A DNA stretch of 6,336 nucleotides. It comes from an uncultured Anaerococcus sp. (GTDB lineage: Bacteria; Bacillota; Clostridia; Tissierellales; Peptoniphilaceae). Position 1 is the stretch's first letter, and every line of letters starts with the position of its first letter. Under the pieces are notes generated by a model that saw only the letters and a program-made list of their open reading frames with translations, was not told the DNA's origin and did no database searches. The stretch spans positions 1 to 6,336 of the forward strand of contig NZ_CAMXYR010000073.1 of the NCBI RefSeq assembly GCF_947253225.1. Direction: 5' to 3'. This document shows, piece after piece, positions 6,231 to 6,336 of the stretch. Made by a program: the position numbers and the translations under genes.

Positions 6231-6290
6231 TCAATGAATAAATATTTCTGAATTATTAATAGGAACAAGTATATCAGTCAAAACACTATA
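6231..6290 (-). CDS. possible C-terminal tail (19 residues) of a convergent gene cut by the contig end
   Basis: Reading the minus strand from the last genomic bases, one frame stays open for 19 codons (YSVLTDILVPINNSEIFIH) and stops with TGA at 6233-6231, 10 bases before the bidirectional terminator. The other two minus-strand frames hit stops within the first few codons. The position of the stop just ahead of a terminator that works in both directions is what a convergent gene would show. Nineteen codons can be open by chance, and no family can be recognised, so this is weak. The rest of the gene, if real, lies beyond the assembled end. Confidence 0.3.
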   Translation of the reverse strand, partial: YSVLTDILVPINNSEIFIH

Positions 6291-6291
6291 T

Positions 6292-6336
6292 CTGTCTCTT
6301 ATACACATCTCCGAGCCCACGAGACTATTGCGCTCA
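6292..6336. other. untrimmed Illumina Nextera (Tn5) adapter and index, not genomic
   Basis: CTGTCTCTTATACACATCT at 6292-6310 is the Tn5 mosaic end as read through from an insert. CCGAGCCCACGAGAC at 6311-6325 is the rest of the Nextera read-2 adapter. The next ten bases (TATTGCGCTC, 6326-6335) sit where the i7 index belongs, and the final A matches the first base of the P7 sequence that follows an index. Genomic sequence therefore ends at about 6291. The abrupt rise in GC relative to the AT-rich surroundings agrees. Confidence 0.97.

Overview
This is AT-rich chromosomal DNA from a low-GC Gram-positive bacterium. The evidence is a LytR-CpsA-Psr wall enzyme, strong GGAGG-type ribosome binding sites, AGA/AGG-dominated arginine codons, sigma-A-like promoters and a CtsR-type heat-shock operator. 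An anaerobic coccus of the Peptoniphilaceae (Anaerococcus-like) would fit, but that placement is only an impression. Every gene seen is of a chromosomal housekeeping type; there are no mobile elements, CRISPR arrays, tRNAs or rRNAs.

Layout. Positions 987 to 1 (minus strand) hold the N-terminal 329 codons of a PLP-dependent Orn/Lys/Arg decarboxylase-family protein that runs off the left edge. A 91-base divergent intergenic region follows. Positions 1079-2493 (plus) hold an LCP wall-polymer ligase gene and apt (adenine salvage), 38 bases apart and probably co-transcribed. They end at a long hairpin terminator (2499-2566). Positions 2567-2660 hold a sigma-A-like promoter with a CtsR operator. 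Positions 2661-6159 hold a two-gene chaperone operon: a class B J-domain protein (DnaJ2/CbpA type) and the ClpB disaggregase, with the clpB ribosome binding site inside the last codons of dnaJ. A strong, apparently bidirectional terminator (about 6172-6221) closes it. About 70 genomic bases remain, possibly carrying the tail of a convergent minus-strand gene. The last 45 bases (6292-6336) are not genomic: they are Illumina Nextera (Tn5) adapter followed by what looks like an index.

How the genes work together. The J-protein and ClpB are partners in the DnaK-dependent rescue of aggregated proteins, and the operator in front of them implies repression by CtsR released on heat or protein stress; dnaK, grpE and ctsR are not in the window. 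The LCP protein attaches glycopolymers to peptidoglycan, and Apt recycles adenine to AMP. The decarboxylase-family protein is divergently transcribed and has no evident functional link. I found no previously undescribed system here. The points most worth a second look are the operator architecture, the adapter artefact, the corrected dnaJ start, and unusual residues in the decarboxylase-family protein.
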